Part shown: positions 1 to 10,078 of the stretch, one piece after another | Layout of the letters: each line of letters starts with the position of its first letter | Numbering within the stretch: position 1 is the stretch's first letter | Source of the DNA: Pseudomonas frederiksbergensis | GTDB taxonomy: Bacteria > Pseudomonadota > Gammaproteobacteria > Pseudomonadales > Pseudomonadaceae | NCBI RefSeq assembly: GCF_900105495.1 | Contig: NZ_FNTF01000002.1 | Location: 3,774,501-3,838,500, forward strand | Direction of reading: 5' to 3' | DNA: 64,000 bases | The notes under the pieces: generated by a model | The model's input: only the letters and a program-made list of their open reading frames with translations | The model's database searches: none | Told to the model about the DNA's origin: nothing | Program-made: the position numbers and the translations under genes

Positions 1-2
1 AG

Positions 3-398
3 GTCAATTCCATGAATGCGCCTGTCGTTGGCATGATCGTTTGCGGGGTGCTGCAGACCCTCATGGCCCTGTCGACCATCTCGCCCGATGCCGCCGCCCA
101 GTTCAGCAAGCTGGTCAGCCTGGCAGCGGTCACCAACCTGATCCCCTATATCACCGCGCTGACGGGCCTGCTGGTGATCATGCACAAGGCAGGCGTCTCA
201 TCAGCAGTTCACACGCGTAACGTGGTGGTTTTGTTGATTGCAGTCACGTACTGCTTGTACGCCCTGTATGCCTGCGGCAAGGACGCAGTCATGGGCGGCA
301 CCCTGGTACTCGCGGTCGGCTACCTGCTTTATGGATTCCTCGCCAAGCGCTTCACCGAAGCGCCAGCCACCAACCAGGCCAGGGCCGTAAACCCTTAG
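3..398 (+). CDS. C-terminal part of a PotE-like putrescine/amino-acid antiporter (5' end outside window)
   Basis: The reading frame is open from the window edge, so the start lies upstream and only about 131 residues are visible. The text resembles the end of E. coli PotE, an inner-membrane putrescine-ornithine antiporter of the APC family: a GVLQTLMALSTISP-like stretch, then VTNLIPYITAL, then two further hydrophobic helices and a short polar tail. A Met at position 12 is internal by this alignment and should not be taken as the start. The next gene begins 48 bp downstream on the same strand and encodes a solute-binding protein, so co-transcription is possible. The substrate cannot be fixed from the C-terminal part. 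Confidence 0.75.
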   Translation, partial: VNSMNAPVVGMIVCGVLQTLMALSTISPDAAAQFSKLVSLAAVTNLIPYITALTGLLVIMHKAGVSSAVHTRNVVVLLIAVTYCLYALYACGKDAVMGGTLVLAVGYLLYGFLAKRFTEAPATNQARAVNP

Positions 399-446
399 GC
401 GCTGCCAACAGGACTGCACAGACATCTGCATACGGGGAAACCGGAC

Positions 447-1355
447 ATGAACGTACCATTTGCCACAACCACCAGGCTGCTGCTTGCCCTCGCTCTCTCG
501 ACGCTGCCGCTGATGGCCGGCGCCGACACCCTTGAACGCGTGCGCAGCAGCCACACCTTTACGCTGGGTTACATGCCGGACCTGGCACCCTTCAGCAAGC
601 AGGAAGGCGACAAGGCCAACGGTTATGCCATCGACCTGTGCCTGAAAATTGCCGACAAGCTCAAGAGCGAGTTGGGTCTGCCCGACCTCAAAGTGCGCTA
701 CCAGCCGGTACAAGTTTCGGAACAGGTCAGTGCTGTGAGCCAGGGCAAGGTCGATATCCTCTGCACGCCGACTCCGCCAACCCTGGAGCGGCGCAAGATG
801 ATCAGTTACTCCATACCGATCTATACCGCTGGCCTCTCAGTCGTGGTGCGCAAGGATGCTGCCGCGCCTTTGCTCAATGTGCTCAACGGCCAGGTCGCCT
901 ACACCGGTCCGACCTGGCGTGCCAGCATCAACAATGGTCTGGCCAACCAAACCTACGCGACCCTTGAGGGAGGAGTGACCGAAGACTGGATTCGCGAACG
1001 GATGCGCCTGCTCAACGTGATCGCCTCGCTGGTGACCGTGGACAACACTGACCAGGGCATCAAACTGGTCGCCGAGGGCAAGGCCGATGCCTTTTTCTCA
1101 GAACGCATGCTGCTGCGAAACGAAATCACGAAGGAGGGCGCAGCCAGGAACCTGATGGTCCTGGACCGCATTTTCGAGTACTCGCCGGTGGCGATGATGG
1201 TGGATCGCAACGACGAAGACTTCCGCTTGCTGGTTGATACGGCCCTGAGCGAAGCCTATTCCTCCGGCGCCATAGAAAAGGGATACGACCAGTACCTGGG
1301 CGGTACCGACGATACGGTGAAAAAACTGTTCAGGGTTTATGCATTGCCCCGGTGA
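447..1355 (+). CDS. Periplasmic amino-acid-binding protein (family 3 solute-binding protein)
   Basis: This 302-residue protein begins with a clear signal peptide (hydrophobic LLLALALSTLPLMAG, cleavage near AGA-D). It continues as a family 3 extracellular solute-binding fold, with a TLGYMPDLAPFS segment, then GYAIDLCLKIADKL, and a second lobe containing KADAFFSERMLL. Proteins of this type bind polar amino acids or related compounds in the periplasm and hand them to an ABC permease or a sensor. No permease or ATPase gene adjoins it, so it may serve a distant transporter or help the upstream antiporter. A strong terminator follows 15 bp after the stop. The exact ligand is unknown. Confidence 0.8.
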   Translation: MNVPFATTTRLLLALALSTLPLMAGADTLERVRSSHTFTLGYMPDLAPFSKQEGDKANGYAIDLCLKIADKLKSELGLPDLKVRYQPVQVSEQVSAVSQGKVDILCTPTPPTLERRKMISYSIPIYTAGLSVVVRKDAAAPLLNVLNGQVAYTGPTWRASINNGLANQTYATLEGGVTEDWIRERMRLLNVIASLVTVDNTDQGIKLVAEGKADAFFSERMLLRNEITKEGAARNLMVLDRIFEYSPVAMMVDRNDEDFRLLVDTALSEAYSSGAIEKGYDQYLGGTDDTVKKLFRVYALPR

Positions 1356-1369
1356 CAATCGTCAGCGAA

Positions 1370-1404
1370 AGGCCGCCTGCATTACGCTTGCGGGCGGCCT
1401 TTTT
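1370..1404 (+). terminator. Rho-independent terminator after the binding-protein gene
   Basis: An 11-bp GC-rich stem (AGGCCGCCTGC pairing with GCGGGCGGCCT) closes a short loop and is followed by a T-rich run. It sits just after the stop at 1355 and also faces the converging ABC exporter gene. Confidence 0.85.
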
Positions 1405-1498
1405 ATACGGCGCTCATCGTTCAATGAGCCAGCCAACGAGTTTTTCTGCAATCGGACTCAACGCCGCCACTTGCAGATCATCCCCGGGCCGTTCACGT

Positions 1499-3358
1499 TC
1501 ATACCTGGTCCATAACCTCGGTCATCTCCCGGTCCTCACCCAGGAATCCGCCACTCTGATGGTGCCACAGCCGCGCGTAGATACCGTTCCTGGCAAGCAG
1601 TTCAGTGTGGGTGCCCTGTTCGACGATGCGTCCATCATCCATGACAATCAGTCGATCCATCGCCGCGATCGTGGACAGCCGATGGGCGATGGCGATGACG
1701 GTTTTGCCCTTCATCATTTCATCGAGGCTTTCCTGAATGGCCACTTCGACTTCCGAATCCAGCGCGCTGGTAGCCTCGTCAAGTAGCAGGATCGGAGCGT
1801 TCTTGAGCATCACCCGGGCAATGGCGATGCGCTGGCGCTGGCCGCCGGAAAGCTTGATGCCACGCTCGCCCACCAAGGTGTCGTAGCCGGTATGACCTTG
1901 GCGGTCACTCAGTTGGCTGATGAACTCATCGGCCTGGGCATTGATCGCGGCACTGCGGATCTGTGCGTCGCTGGCATCGGGTCGGCCGTAGGCGATGTTG
2001 TCGCCAATGGAACGGTGCAGCAGGGAAGTATCCTGGGTGACCATGCCGATCGCGCTGCGCAGACTGTCTTGTGTCACGTGCGCAATGTCTTGCCCGTCAA
2101 TGCGAATCTGCCCGCCGTCGACGTCATAAAAGCGCAGCAGCAAGTTGATAAGCGTGGATTTGCCCGCGCCCGAGCGGCCTACCAGGCCGATTTTTTCGCC
2201 CGGGCGAATGTTCAGGCTCAAGCCATCGAGCACCTGGCGTTCGCCATTGTAGTTGAAGCTCACATTGTCGAAAGTTACCGCCCCGCCAGCGGTCACCAGC
2301 ACGCCCGCGTCCGGCGCATCCTGCACCTTGGGGCCGCGGGTCAGGGTTGCCATGCCATCTTGCACAGTGCCGATGCTCTCGAACAGCGAGGTCATTTGCC
2401 ACATGATCCAGTGCGACATGCCATTGATACGCAACGCCATGGCGGTAATTGCCGCCACCGCACCTGTGCCGACTTCGCCCAGGTGCCACAGCCAAAGTGC
2501 ATAACCGCCGGCGGCCATGAGCAACGCCACCACCAATGCCTGGTTGACGATCTCGAATTGGCTGACCAGGCGCATCTGGCGAAAACCGGTCTGCTTGAAA
2601 TCCTCCATGGCCGCGCGCGCGAAGTGCGCTTCACGATTGGAATGGGAGAACAGCTTCACTGTCGTGATGTTGGTGTAGGCGTCTGAGATACGTCCGGTCA
2701 TCGAGGAGCGCGCATGGGCCTGTTCCTGCCCGACTTTCCCCAAGCGGGGCACGAAGTAGAGCATGGCCAGGCCGAACAACACGAGCCAGGCAATGAAGGG
2801 CAGCATCAGTTTCAGGGCGAAGCCGCCGGCCAGCGCGATGATCGCGATGAAATACACCCCGATGCCGGGTGCGATCTCGATAAGGGTGAACAGCACGTCG
2901 CGCACCGCCAGCGCAGTCTGCATCACCTTGGTGGTGACCCGGCCGGAGAACTCATCGGAAAAGAACGAAAGACTTTGCCGCAGCATCAGGCGATGGAAGT
3001 CCCAACGCAGCCGCAACGGCAGATTGATCGCCAATATCTGGTGCTGCACCATGGTCCGCAACGCCACCAGCCCGATGCTGGCCACCATGACGATGCCCAT
3101 CCCCCACAACACGCGACTTTCCTGCGCTGCCGCATCACCACCGGCTTGCCAGGTCGAGAGCAGATCCACGACCTGACCGAGGAAAGAAAACAGCCAGGCT
3201 TCGTAGATCGACACCCCGGCACTGAGCAGCGCAAACGCGAGAATATAGCCGCGGGCGCCCCGTGTGCATGCCCACAGGAACCGAGCCAGGCCCTCGGGTG
3301 GCGGCGGCACCTCGTCGGGCGGGAAGGGGTCGAGTTTTTGTTCAAATGCGCGAAGCAT
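1499..3358 (-). CDS. ABC exporter, fused membrane and ATPase domains (MsbA/multidrug type)
   Basis: A 619-residue half-transporter with an N-terminal six-helix exporter domain (about residues 30-330) and a C-terminal ATPase (about 360-600). The ATPase has Walker A GRSGAGKST, signature LSGGQRQR, Walker B ILLLDEATSALD and the switch histidine in IAHRLSTI. Such proteins dimerise in the inner membrane and export lipids or hydrophobic compounds. I place the start at the ATG at 3358, which has GGAG six bases upstream. A TTG seven codons earlier is also in frame but weaker. The gene stands alone between a terminator on one side and the GGDEF/EAL gene on the other. The substrate is unknown. Confidence 0.88.
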   Translation of the reverse strand: MLRAFEQKLDPFPPDEVPPPPEGLARFLWACTRGARGYILAFALLSAGVSIYEAWLFSFLGQVVDLLSTWQAGGDAAAQESRVLWGMGIVMVASIGLVALRTMVQHQILAINLPLRLRWDFHRLMLRQSLSFFSDEFSGRVTTKVMQTALAVRDVLFTLIEIAPGIGVYFIAIIALAGGFALKLMLPFIAWLVLFGLAMLYFVPRLGKVGQEQAHARSSMTGRISDAYTNITTVKLFSHSNREAHFARAAMEDFKQTGFRQMRLVSQFEIVNQALVVALLMAAGGYALWLWHLGEVGTGAVAAITAMALRINGMSHWIMWQMTSLFESIGTVQDGMATLTRGPKVQDAPDAGVLVTAGGAVTFDNVSFNYNGERQVLDGLSLNIRPGEKIGLVGRSGAGKSTLINLLLRFYDVDGGQIRIDGQDIAHVTQDSLRSAIGMVTQDTSLLHRSIGDNIAYGRPDASDAQIRSAAINAQADEFISQLSDRQGHTGYDTLVGERGIKLSGGQRQRIAIARVMLKNAPILLLDEATSALDSEVEVAIQESLDEMMKGKTVIAIAHRLSTIAAMDRLIVMDDGRIVEQGTHTELLARNGIYARLWHHQSGGFLGEDREMTEVMDQV

Positions 3359-3476
3359 GGTGGTCTCCGAAACGATCAAGTTAAGGCGATTCTGCCATTT
3401 ATATGGTTGCCATGAGGGCTATGTGGATTGGCGGGTAGCGCTTAAGTCCGGGTTGGCGGGCGAGAGCCTGCGCAGT

Positions 3477-6400
3477 TCAATGCCTGGATATTGGGCTGCT
3501 TGGGCGATTTGCATCGCGTTTTCGCTTCACCGAGTCAGGGCTCGCCATGCGACTCGGTTGAGGTGAACGGGGCGTACGCAATAACAGGCTGATTTCCTCT
3601 GCGCAGACCGCAGTACTGAACACGTGGCCCTGAATTTCATCGCAACCGTTTTCACGCAGGAAGGTTTGCTGCTCTTCGGTTTCGACACCTTCGGCAATGA
3701 CCTTCAGGTTCAGTGTGTGCCCCAACGAAATCACCGCGGTGGCGATGGCTTTGTCGTTCTCGTTGTCGGGCAGGTCGCGCACGAATGACTGGTCGATCTT
3801 GAGTCTCGCGATCGGAAAGCTTTTCAGGGCTGCGAGGCTGGAGTAGCCAGTGCCGAAGTCGTCGATCGAGAGGCTGATGCCCATCGCTTGCAGTTCCTTC
3901 ATTTTGCTGATGGCCTGCTGAAGGTCTTGCATGATCAGGCTTTCGGTCAGCTCCAGCTCGAGGTACTTCGGGTTCAGTCCGGTTTCTTGCAAGGCGTGCA
4001 TCACCCGCTCGATCAGATCCCTTTCGACGAACTGGCGTGCAGAAATATTCACCGACATGGTGATTGGCGGCCAGCCCGCATCCTGCCAGGCCTTGTTCTG
4101 TCTGCATGCGGTATGAATCACCCAGTCGCCGATCGGCACGATCAACCCGGTCTCCTCGGCCTGCGGAATGAACTTGATGGGAGACACCATGCCGAGCTCG
4201 GGGTGTTGCCAGCGGATCAGTGCCTCTACGCCGATAATCTGACCAGACCGCAAATCCACCTGGGGCTGGTACAGCAGCAGGAACTCGTCATGGTTGAGTG
4301 CGTTTCGAAGCCCGTCTTGCATGACGAGCTTGCCCTGGACCTTGTTATTCATCTCGCTGGTATAGAACTGGTAACTGTTGCGACCCAGTTCCTTGGCCCG
4401 GTACATGGCAGCGTCCGCGTTGCTGAGCAACGTGTCGGTATCGCTGCCGTCGGCAGGGTAGGTGGCCAACCCCATGCTGCAGGTGACGTGCAGTGTATGC
4501 CCGCTGAGCTGAATCGGCCGCAGGATGGCTTCCTGGATTTTGTGCAGGGCCGGAGTAACACCGTCGAGGTCTGAGGGCTGGTCGAACAGGATGATCACAA
4601 ACTCGTCGCCACCCAGTCGCACGACCGTGTCGGTACGGCGTACGCATTCCTGCATGCGCTGGGCGACGGTTTTCAGCAGTTCGTCTCCAGCACTGTGGCC
4701 AAGGCTGTCATTGACCAGTTTGAATTTGTCCAGATCGAGAAACACCACCGTCACCAGGCGGTCGTAGCGCTGGGCATACAGCATTGCCTGCTTGAGACGG
4801 TCTTCGAGCAGTGTGCGATTCGGCAGCCCGGTCAGCGCGTCATGGTCGCCCATATAGCGAATGCGCTTTTCGGTCAGCTGGCGTTCTATCGCAATGCCGG
4901 CAAGCGGTGTCGCCATGTCGATCAGTCGCGTCTCGGTCGAGCTGGGGCTGCGGACGGTGTTGGAATACAAGGCAAACGTCCCCAATACCTTTCGCTCATG
5001 GGACAGGATCGGCGTCGACCAGCAGGCGCGAAATCCATAGGGTGCAGCGGCTGAACGGTACTCCTCCCACAGCGGATCCAGCTCGATATCCGTGACGATG
5101 ACCGGCTCTCGTCGATACACCGCGGTGCCGCATGAACCGACGTTCGGACCGATCGCAATCCCGTCGATGAGCTGGTTATAGGCTGTCGGCAAACTGGGGG
5201 CCGCCCCGTGCAGCAAGTGCTTGCCATCCTCGTCCAACAACAGGATGGACACCATCATCCCCTCCAGCTGGGACTCCACCAGATGCGCCAGGCTGTCGAG
5301 GACCTCTGCAAGCTCGGTGCTCCTGGCGATCAGCTCCAGGACGTGACGTTGCCCGGCGCGGATGACGGCTTCTTGCTCCAATCGGCTGTTCTGCAGGGCG
5401 AGCCGCTCTGTGGCGATACTCAGTTGGACCGTTCTTTTTTCCAGCTGAAGCCGGTCCCTGAGGAACTGATTCACCGCGCGAGCCATGTTGCCGATCTCGT
5501 CCTTTCCATGTTCCGCCATCATCAAATGCGTTTTGTCAGTGTGTTCCTGACGCAATTGCCGGCTTATTTCATTCAGGCGCATCAGCACATGACGGCCCAT
5601 GAAGACCCGAGTCACGAACCAGGCGAACACCAGGCTGGCACCCAACATGATCAGCACCCATTGCTGGCTGCGATTTGAAGCTTCGACCAGACGCTGCAGA
5701 GCTTCTCGATAGTCTTCGGTGTATGCACTGGATTGCGCACGGGCCACCGCGACCAGAACCCCAGCCTCATTCTTCAGCTCCTCATTAACGCGCTGTATGA
5801 CGTTTTGCTGATTGATGAGTCTCAGGCGCAGGGAGAAGAGATCGGGCGTTTGCACATTAGCGTCGGTCAAATTGCCTGCGGTGCGTGACAGGCGTTCATA
5901 TCGGGTCCGCAGCCGTTGCACGGCATCACTGTCAACAGCCTGCGGCAGATCGAAAAGTAACACCGCCAGTTCCAGGCTGGCCCGGGCCTGAGTCGCGGTT
6001 AACCGAGCGGTGTGATCCTCCATGGTTTGCGCGAAGGTGACCTCGGTTTGCAGCAGGCTTTCTCGCAGCTGCGCGACGATGTTGGCGGTATTGCGGAACA
6101 TCTGACTCGACTGATGCATGTCGAGTATCGCCACGCCACTGTTCGCGGCAGTCAGCTGCTGCACCAGTCGATCGAGGGCTTCAAGCTGTTCGACGGTCGC
6201 CGCATAGCTTGAACGCAAGGTGTCCGGGGAGCGGGTCGTCAGGAGCTGATCGGTCTGGCGTTCGATCAGCAAGGTACGTTGCAGCATGTCTTGCCCGTTT
6301 TGCATGCGGACCAGTCGTTCATCCGTCAGCTGGCGGGTGGCGTTGTTCGATGTGCGCAAGGCATAGACCGCCGTTGCACCACTCGCCAGGATCAGCAGCG

Positions 6401-6497
6401 CCAGCGTCAGAAACGCCAGGGTGAACTGTGCGCGTAGCGATTGCGGCAACAGCCGGCGTCCGAGCCGGGAAATAACGTCCAATGTCAGGGATTCCAT
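3477..6497 (-). CDS. Membrane-bound GGDEF/EAL cyclic-di-GMP protein with HAMP and GAF domains
   Basis: A 1006-residue signalling protein. An N-terminal membrane helix (around residues 24-48) leads to a long periplasmic helical region, a second helix near 280-297 and a HAMP linker. A GAF domain (about 380-535), a GGDEF domain and an EAL domain follow. The cyclase motif is an intact RLGGDEF near residue 627. The phosphodiesterase motif is EALIRWQHP near residue 760, and DDFGTGYSS is also present, so both activities may be live. The protein would make or break cyclic-di-GMP in response to a periplasmic signal and a GAF ligand. The start overlaps the end of the upstream binding-protein gene by 13 bp, which points to translational coupling. 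Confidence 0.9.
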   Translation of the reverse strand: MESLTLDVISRLGRRLLPQSLRAQFTLAFLTLALLILASGATAVYALRTSNNATRQLTDERLVRMQNGQDMLQRTLLIERQTDQLLTTRSPDTLRSSYAATVEQLEALDRLVQQLTAANSGVAILDMHQSSQMFRNTANIVAQLRESLLQTEVTFAQTMEDHTARLTATQARASLELAVLLFDLPQAVDSDAVQRLRTRYERLSRTAGNLTDANVQTPDLFSLRLRLINQQNVIQRVNEELKNEAGVLVAVARAQSSAYTEDYREALQRLVEASNRSQQWVLIMLGASLVFAWFVTRVFMGRHVLMRLNEISRQLRQEHTDKTHLMMAEHGKDEIGNMARAVNQFLRDRLQLEKRTVQLSIATERLALQNSRLEQEAVIRAGQRHVLELIARSTELAEVLDSLAHLVESQLEGMMVSILLLDEDGKHLLHGAAPSLPTAYNQLIDGIAIGPNVGSCGTAVYRREPVIVTDIELDPLWEEYRSAAAPYGFRACWSTPILSHERKVLGTFALYSNTVRSPSSTETRLIDMATPLAGIAIERQLTEKRIRYMGDHDALTGLPNRTLLEDRLKQAMLYAQRYDRLVTVVFLDLDKFKLVNDSLGHSAGDELLKTVAQRMQECVRRTDTVVRLGGDEFVIILFDQPSDLDGVTPALHKIQEAILRPIQLSGHTLHVTCSMGLATYPADGSDTDTLLSNADAAMYRAKELGRNSYQFYTSEMNNKVQGKLVMQDGLRNALNHDEFLLLYQPQVDLRSGQIIGVEALIRWQHPELGMVSPIKFIPQAEETGLIVPIGDWVIHTACRQNKAWQDAGWPPITMSVNISARQFVERDLIERVMHALQETGLNPKYLELELTESLIMQDLQQAISKMKELQAMGISLSIDDFGTGYSSLAALKSFPIARLKIDQSFVRDLPDNENDKAIATAVISLGHTLNLKVIAEGVETEEQQTFLRENGCDEIQGHVFSTAVCAEEISLLLRTPRSPQPSRMASPDSVKRKRDANRPSSPISRH

Positions 6498-7687
6498 TGG
6501 TGGCGATAGATGTCTCGATAGCCATTGTCAGGGTCGTACTGGAATTTCTTTCCGCCGTCGAAGGCAATATTGTCGGCATTGACCAGGTGAATCGGCGCGA
6601 CGAAGCCGCTCACTGGCTGACCTGCAAACAGCCGGTTCAGTTCATCCATCACTTGCCAGCCATGCAGGTTGAGCGGCTCGGCCACGGTGACGGTCTGGTA
6701 GGTCTTTGCCTGGATGCGCAAGAAAGCCGAGGCACTGCCATCACCGGCAGACAACAGGCTGATGCCGTCGCTGGGTATGGCGGCGTTGGTCAATGAGGCA
6801 ATCGAGTAATCGAAATAGATATCGTTGATGGCCAGCGTATGGGTCCAGCGCTTGCCAAAGCGCTGAAGCAGCTCCTTGGTGATCACCGGCATCTTCTCGC
6901 CACTTTCGGAAATCGCGACATCGCGCACTTCCAGCAATGTACATTCCCGACAGCCCCGAATGACGTTTTCCATGGCCTTGGCTTTCGCCATGGCGATGCT
7001 GTACTTGGAGTCGGTCAGGATGACCACGCCGGCGCGTCCGTTCGACTGTGCCACTGCCGCCATGGCCGTGAGGCGGGCCACTTCGAGCGGGTCGGTCGTG
7101 ACGTTCATGGCCACCGGTGTGCCGTCAATCGGCCCGGGCCGTGCCCCGGCGTGCCAGGCAACCACCGGCACATCCCTCTTGGCGAAGAGGGCCAGCGCCG
7201 CCTTGTTCTCAAGGGCGTCGGAGCCGCACAGAATCAAGCCGTCGGGTTTCGCTGCCAGGGCATCGGAAAAGGCCTTTGCGCGCCCGGTCGATGATCCGGC
7301 GCCATCGAATATCTTCAGCGTCCAGCCCATCGCCTTGGCTGCCTCGCGAGCGCCTTGCGCGACACCGACAATGCCTCCGTTGCGCAAATCTTCTGCGACA
7401 AAGGCGATGCTCTTGCCGCGCAGGACTTGCGGGCCGGATTCAGGGCCGCTCCAGCGCACGGCTTCGAGGGTGGCTCTGGAAACGATTTCCTGCGCTTGGA
7501 TCACCGTAACCGTGGCGATTTCGACATCCGCTGTGGTTGGCAGGTTCTGGCCGAATCCGGGAGTGGCGGTGAAAAGACAGAACAGCGCAATCGAAGCCCG
7601 CCAGAGTAGCCCGGGCCTGATCAGGCAAGTTCGATCACCGCATATGATGCCGGGTCTGGAGCCGATGGCGCGATCATAGTCTGGCAT
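6485..7687 (-). CDS. Periplasmic sugar-type binding protein (PBP type 1) coupled to the GGDEF/EAL gene
   Basis: A roughly 400-residue protein of the ribose-binding/LacI-like periplasmic class, with motifs such as GKSIAFVAEDLRNGGIVG, a DGLILCGSDA segment and VVAWHAGARPG. I choose the ATG at 7687, preceded by AAAAGGGA, over an upstream GTG at 7720. The N-terminus is long before the hydrophobic signal segment, which ends near FGQ. The gene ends inside the start of the GGDEF/EAL gene. With no transporter genes nearby, the likeliest role is to present a ligand to the sensor's periplasmic domain rather than to an ABC permease; that is inference. The ligand is not identifiable. Confidence 0.78.
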   Translation of the reverse strand: MPDYDRAIGSRPGIICGDRTCLIRPGLLWRASIALFCLFTATPGFGQNLPTTADVEIATVTVIQAQEIVSRATLEAVRWSGPESGPQVLRGKSIAFVAEDLRNGGIVGVAQGAREAAKAMGWTLKIFDGAGSSTGRAKAFSDALAAKPDGLILCGSDALENKAALALFAKRDVPVVAWHAGARPGPIDGTPVAMNVTTDPLEVARLTAMAAVAQSNGRAGVVILTDSKYSIAMAKAKAMENVIRGCRECTLLEVRDVAISESGEKMPVITKELLQRFGKRWTHTLAINDIYFDYSIASLTNAAIPSDGISLLSAGDGSASAFLRIQAKTYQTVTVAEPLNLHGWQVMDELNRLFAGQPVSGFVAPIHLVNADNIAFDGGKKFQYDPDNGYRDIYRHQWNP

Positions 7688-7903
7688 GGCGTCCCTTTTT
7701 GCCAAGAGTGCAGCGTCCACTGTCCGAAAGGATAGTCGGTTTCGCTGTCATCATGTCTTTTGTGGGTAATGTGCGCGAACTTTAGTCCCGAACATTCAGG
7801 AAATGGGACAGGGTCCATGGCACAAAACAAGGGACGAAGGCCAATCGCATCGTTGACTACATTGAGTGGTTTTACAAGGCTTCGACTTTGCTTAAACAAC
7901 AGG

Positions 7904-7930
7904 CAAAAAAAATGGCACCCAAAACGCCAT
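7904..7930 (-). terminator. Probable terminator downstream of the DUF1445 gene
   Basis: On the minus strand, ATGGC and GCCAT pair around a 9-base loop and are followed by a run of eight T. It lies about 50 bp past the stop of the DUF1445 gene. The stem is short, so strength is uncertain. Confidence 0.5.
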
Positions 7931-7981
7931 CTGTAGCTGCTACAGAGGGTGTCGTTCCTTGGTTATGGCACACCCACGCCT

Positions 7982-8788
7982 TTACAAAGCGCTGTTGCAC
8001 AAATCCGTCACTAGCATGCAACCGGGGGCATGGGTGATGCACAGTGGCGGGCGTGAGGCCTGCACCACCGATTGAGGGGTCACACCGCAGGCCCAGAACA
8101 CCGGTATTTCGTCAGCTTCAATGGGGACGGCGTCGCCGTAGTCCGGGGTGTCGAGCGTGTGGATGCCGATCAGCGACGGATCGCCGATGTGCACGGGTGC
8201 GCCGTGGACGTTGGGCATGCGTGCGGTGATCTGAATGGCCTGGATGGCGGCAGCGGCTTTCATCGGTCGCATGCTGACTACCAATTTGCCGCCGAGGCGA
8301 GCGGTGGGGCGCGTGTCGATGTTGGTCTGGTACATGGCGACATTGCGGCCCAGATCGATGTGCTTGAGGGGGATGCCGGCATCCAGCAGCGGTTGTTCGA
8401 AGGAGAACGAGCAGCCGATGGCGAAGGCCACCAGGTCATCCTGCCAAAGGTGCTCGATATCCAGCGGTTCTTCGCTCAGTTCGCCATGGCGATAAACCCT
8501 GTATCGGGGCACGTCGTGGCGAATATCAATGGCTGTTCCGAGATGGCGGAAATAAGGATCGCCCGGTTCGGTAATGTCGAGCAGCGGGCAGGCTTGACGA
8601 TTGATGGTGCAATACCTGAGAAACTCATTGGCCCAGTCACTGGGCAAAATCACGATATTGGCTTGCACCCGGCCTTGGCCCAGGCCGCTGGTGTGACCCT
8701 GATAGTGCCCGGCGGCGATGCTTTGGCGCAGGGCCTGAGGAGTGCTGCGCTGCAGTTGTTCGAAGGACAGGGCGGGTTGATTCATCAT
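7982..8788 (-). CDS. DUF1445 / UPF0317 putative hydro-lyase
   Basis: A 268-residue protein covering the whole DUF1445 (UPF0317) family, whose usual length is about 265-270. Bacterial members are annotated as putative hydro-lyases, and the mammalian relative is linked to D-glutamate cyclase activity. Recognisable stretches are [32 protein letters not shown] and [12 protein letters not shown]. The start is the first of two adjacent ATG codons at 8788; the ribosome-binding site is weak. The gene is next to a LysR regulator on the same strand, which itself is divergent from an OprD porin, so the three may form a small carboxylate or amino-acid catabolic unit. The substrate is not known. Confidence 0.8.
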   Translation of the reverse strand: MMNQPALSFEQLQRSTPQALRQSIAAGHYQGHTSGLGQGRVQANIVILPSDWANEFLRYCTINRQACPLLDITEPGDPYFRHLGTAIDIRHDVPRYRVYRHGELSEEPLDIEHLWQDDLVAFAIGCSFSFEQPLLDAGIPLKHIDLGRNVAMYQTNIDTRPTARLGGKLVVSMRPMKAAAAIQAIQITARMPNVHGAPVHIGDPSLIGIHTLDTPDYGDAVPIEADEIPVFWACGVTPQSVVQASRPPLCITHAPGCMLVTDLCNSAL

Positions 8789-8876
8789 GGCGTCTCGGCA
8801 GGTTCGTTGAGCCTTTTTAGAAAACCGCGGTGATGCCGTCCAACAAGGAATGTTGTTGCCCCCAGACAACTAAAAG

Positions 8877-9824
8877 TTATTCAGGGGGCCGTCGGCTGTC
8901 GAGGCCGGGCGCCGCCACCATGAGTAACGGCCCGACATCCGCCGCGTATTGGCAGACCACCTGGCGGCTCATCTCGACGATGTTCTCGATCAGTTCCAGT
9001 CCGACCCCCGCGCGCCACGAGGCCACGACGTCCAGTTGCGGCAAGCGGCTGCCGGGGTCCAGCTGAATCAGCTCGCCGCTGGCCAGCGGTTTGGCCACCA
9101 GTGCCGCGGGCAAGGCGCCAATACCGAAGCCGTCACGAATCAGCCGGGTCATGGCGGACACCGAGTTGACGCAACTGACACGCGGTGCGCCGATGCCATG
9201 GGCGTGCAACAGGTTGAGCACATCCTGATGCGGTCGTGAATGTTTGACGAAGGTGATGATCCGCTCGCCGGCCATCTCGGTGAGCGAGGCATAAGGTCGG
9301 GCGTAGATCGAGTTGCTGGCGGCGATCCAGTGCATGGGGTAGTGCGCCAGTTCGAGGTTGCGCACGCTTTCGTGGCGGATCAGGTCCGTCTGGAAAACGA
9401 TGTCCAGATAGCCCTTTTGCAATTGCTCGCAGAGATTGCGCGCGGCGTCGGCAGTGATCTCGATTTCCACGGCGGGGAAGGTCTGCATCAGGGTCGACAT
9501 CAACGGGCTGAGCCAGGTGTGAATCACCGTGTCCATCACGCCGATGCGCACCAGCCCCTGTTGCGGGCTGGTGTTGTCCAGCGAGTGTTTCAGTGCGCGC
9601 TGAACCTCGAGCATCTGCTCGGCGTAGTCGAGCACCTTGAGACCTTCGGGCGTCAGCGACACCCCGCGTGAATCGCGCACGAACAGGCGCAGGCCCAGTT
9701 CGTCTTCCAGCGCGGCGATCCGGCTGGAGATCGCTGCCTGCGTGCTGAACATTTTCTCGGCGGTCAGGCTGAAGCTTTGCAAGCGGGCGACCCAGACGAA
9801 GGTTTCGAGGAATTTGAGGTTCAT
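8877..9824 (-). CDS. LysR-family transcriptional regulator
   Basis: A 315-residue LysR-type regulator. The N-terminal winged helix-turn-helix is clear: MNLKFLETFVWVARLQSFSL, then AAISSRIAALEDELGLRLF. A C-terminal effector-binding domain follows. The ATG at 9824 gives the standard LysR N-terminus. The gene is divergent from the OprD porin at 10079 and lies upstream of the DUF1445 gene on the same strand. LysR proteins usually control the divergent neighbour from a shared intergenic region, here about 254 bp, so the porin is the expected target. The co-inducer is unknown. Confidence 0.9.
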   Translation of the reverse strand: MNLKFLETFVWVARLQSFSLTAEKMFSTQAAISSRIAALEDELGLRLFVRDSRGVSLTPEGLKVLDYAEQMLEVQRALKHSLDNTSPQQGLVRIGVMDTVIHTWLSPLMSTLMQTFPAVEIEITADAARNLCEQLQKGYLDIVFQTDLIRHESVRNLELAHYPMHWIAASNSIYARPYASLTEMAGERIITFVKHSRPHQDVLNLLHAHGIGAPRVSCVNSVSAMTRLIRDGFGIGALPAALVAKPLASGELIQLDPGSRLPQLDVVASWRAGVGLELIENIVEMSRQVVCQYAADVGPLLMVAAPGLDSRRPPE

Positions 9825-10078
9825 GGCGGTTCCCTTGGCGCTTATGGCTCTTGTAATGAAGGGGCGGGTTGCAATTGTTACTCCAGAGTCCGCCTTCGCG
9901 GGCATCAAATTTTCTTATGCATAACCTCGTCTTTTTCCCGTTTGACGCCGTTCTGCCCCGGCACGAAGAATCCGCTCCACGACGCAGGTCGCTGTGCTCG
10001 CCCACCACGACATCGCCTTCACAAAAAAACAATGAGGCGTGTCCGTCATCTTCGCTTGCTGCTGCAGGAACCTCTTCC

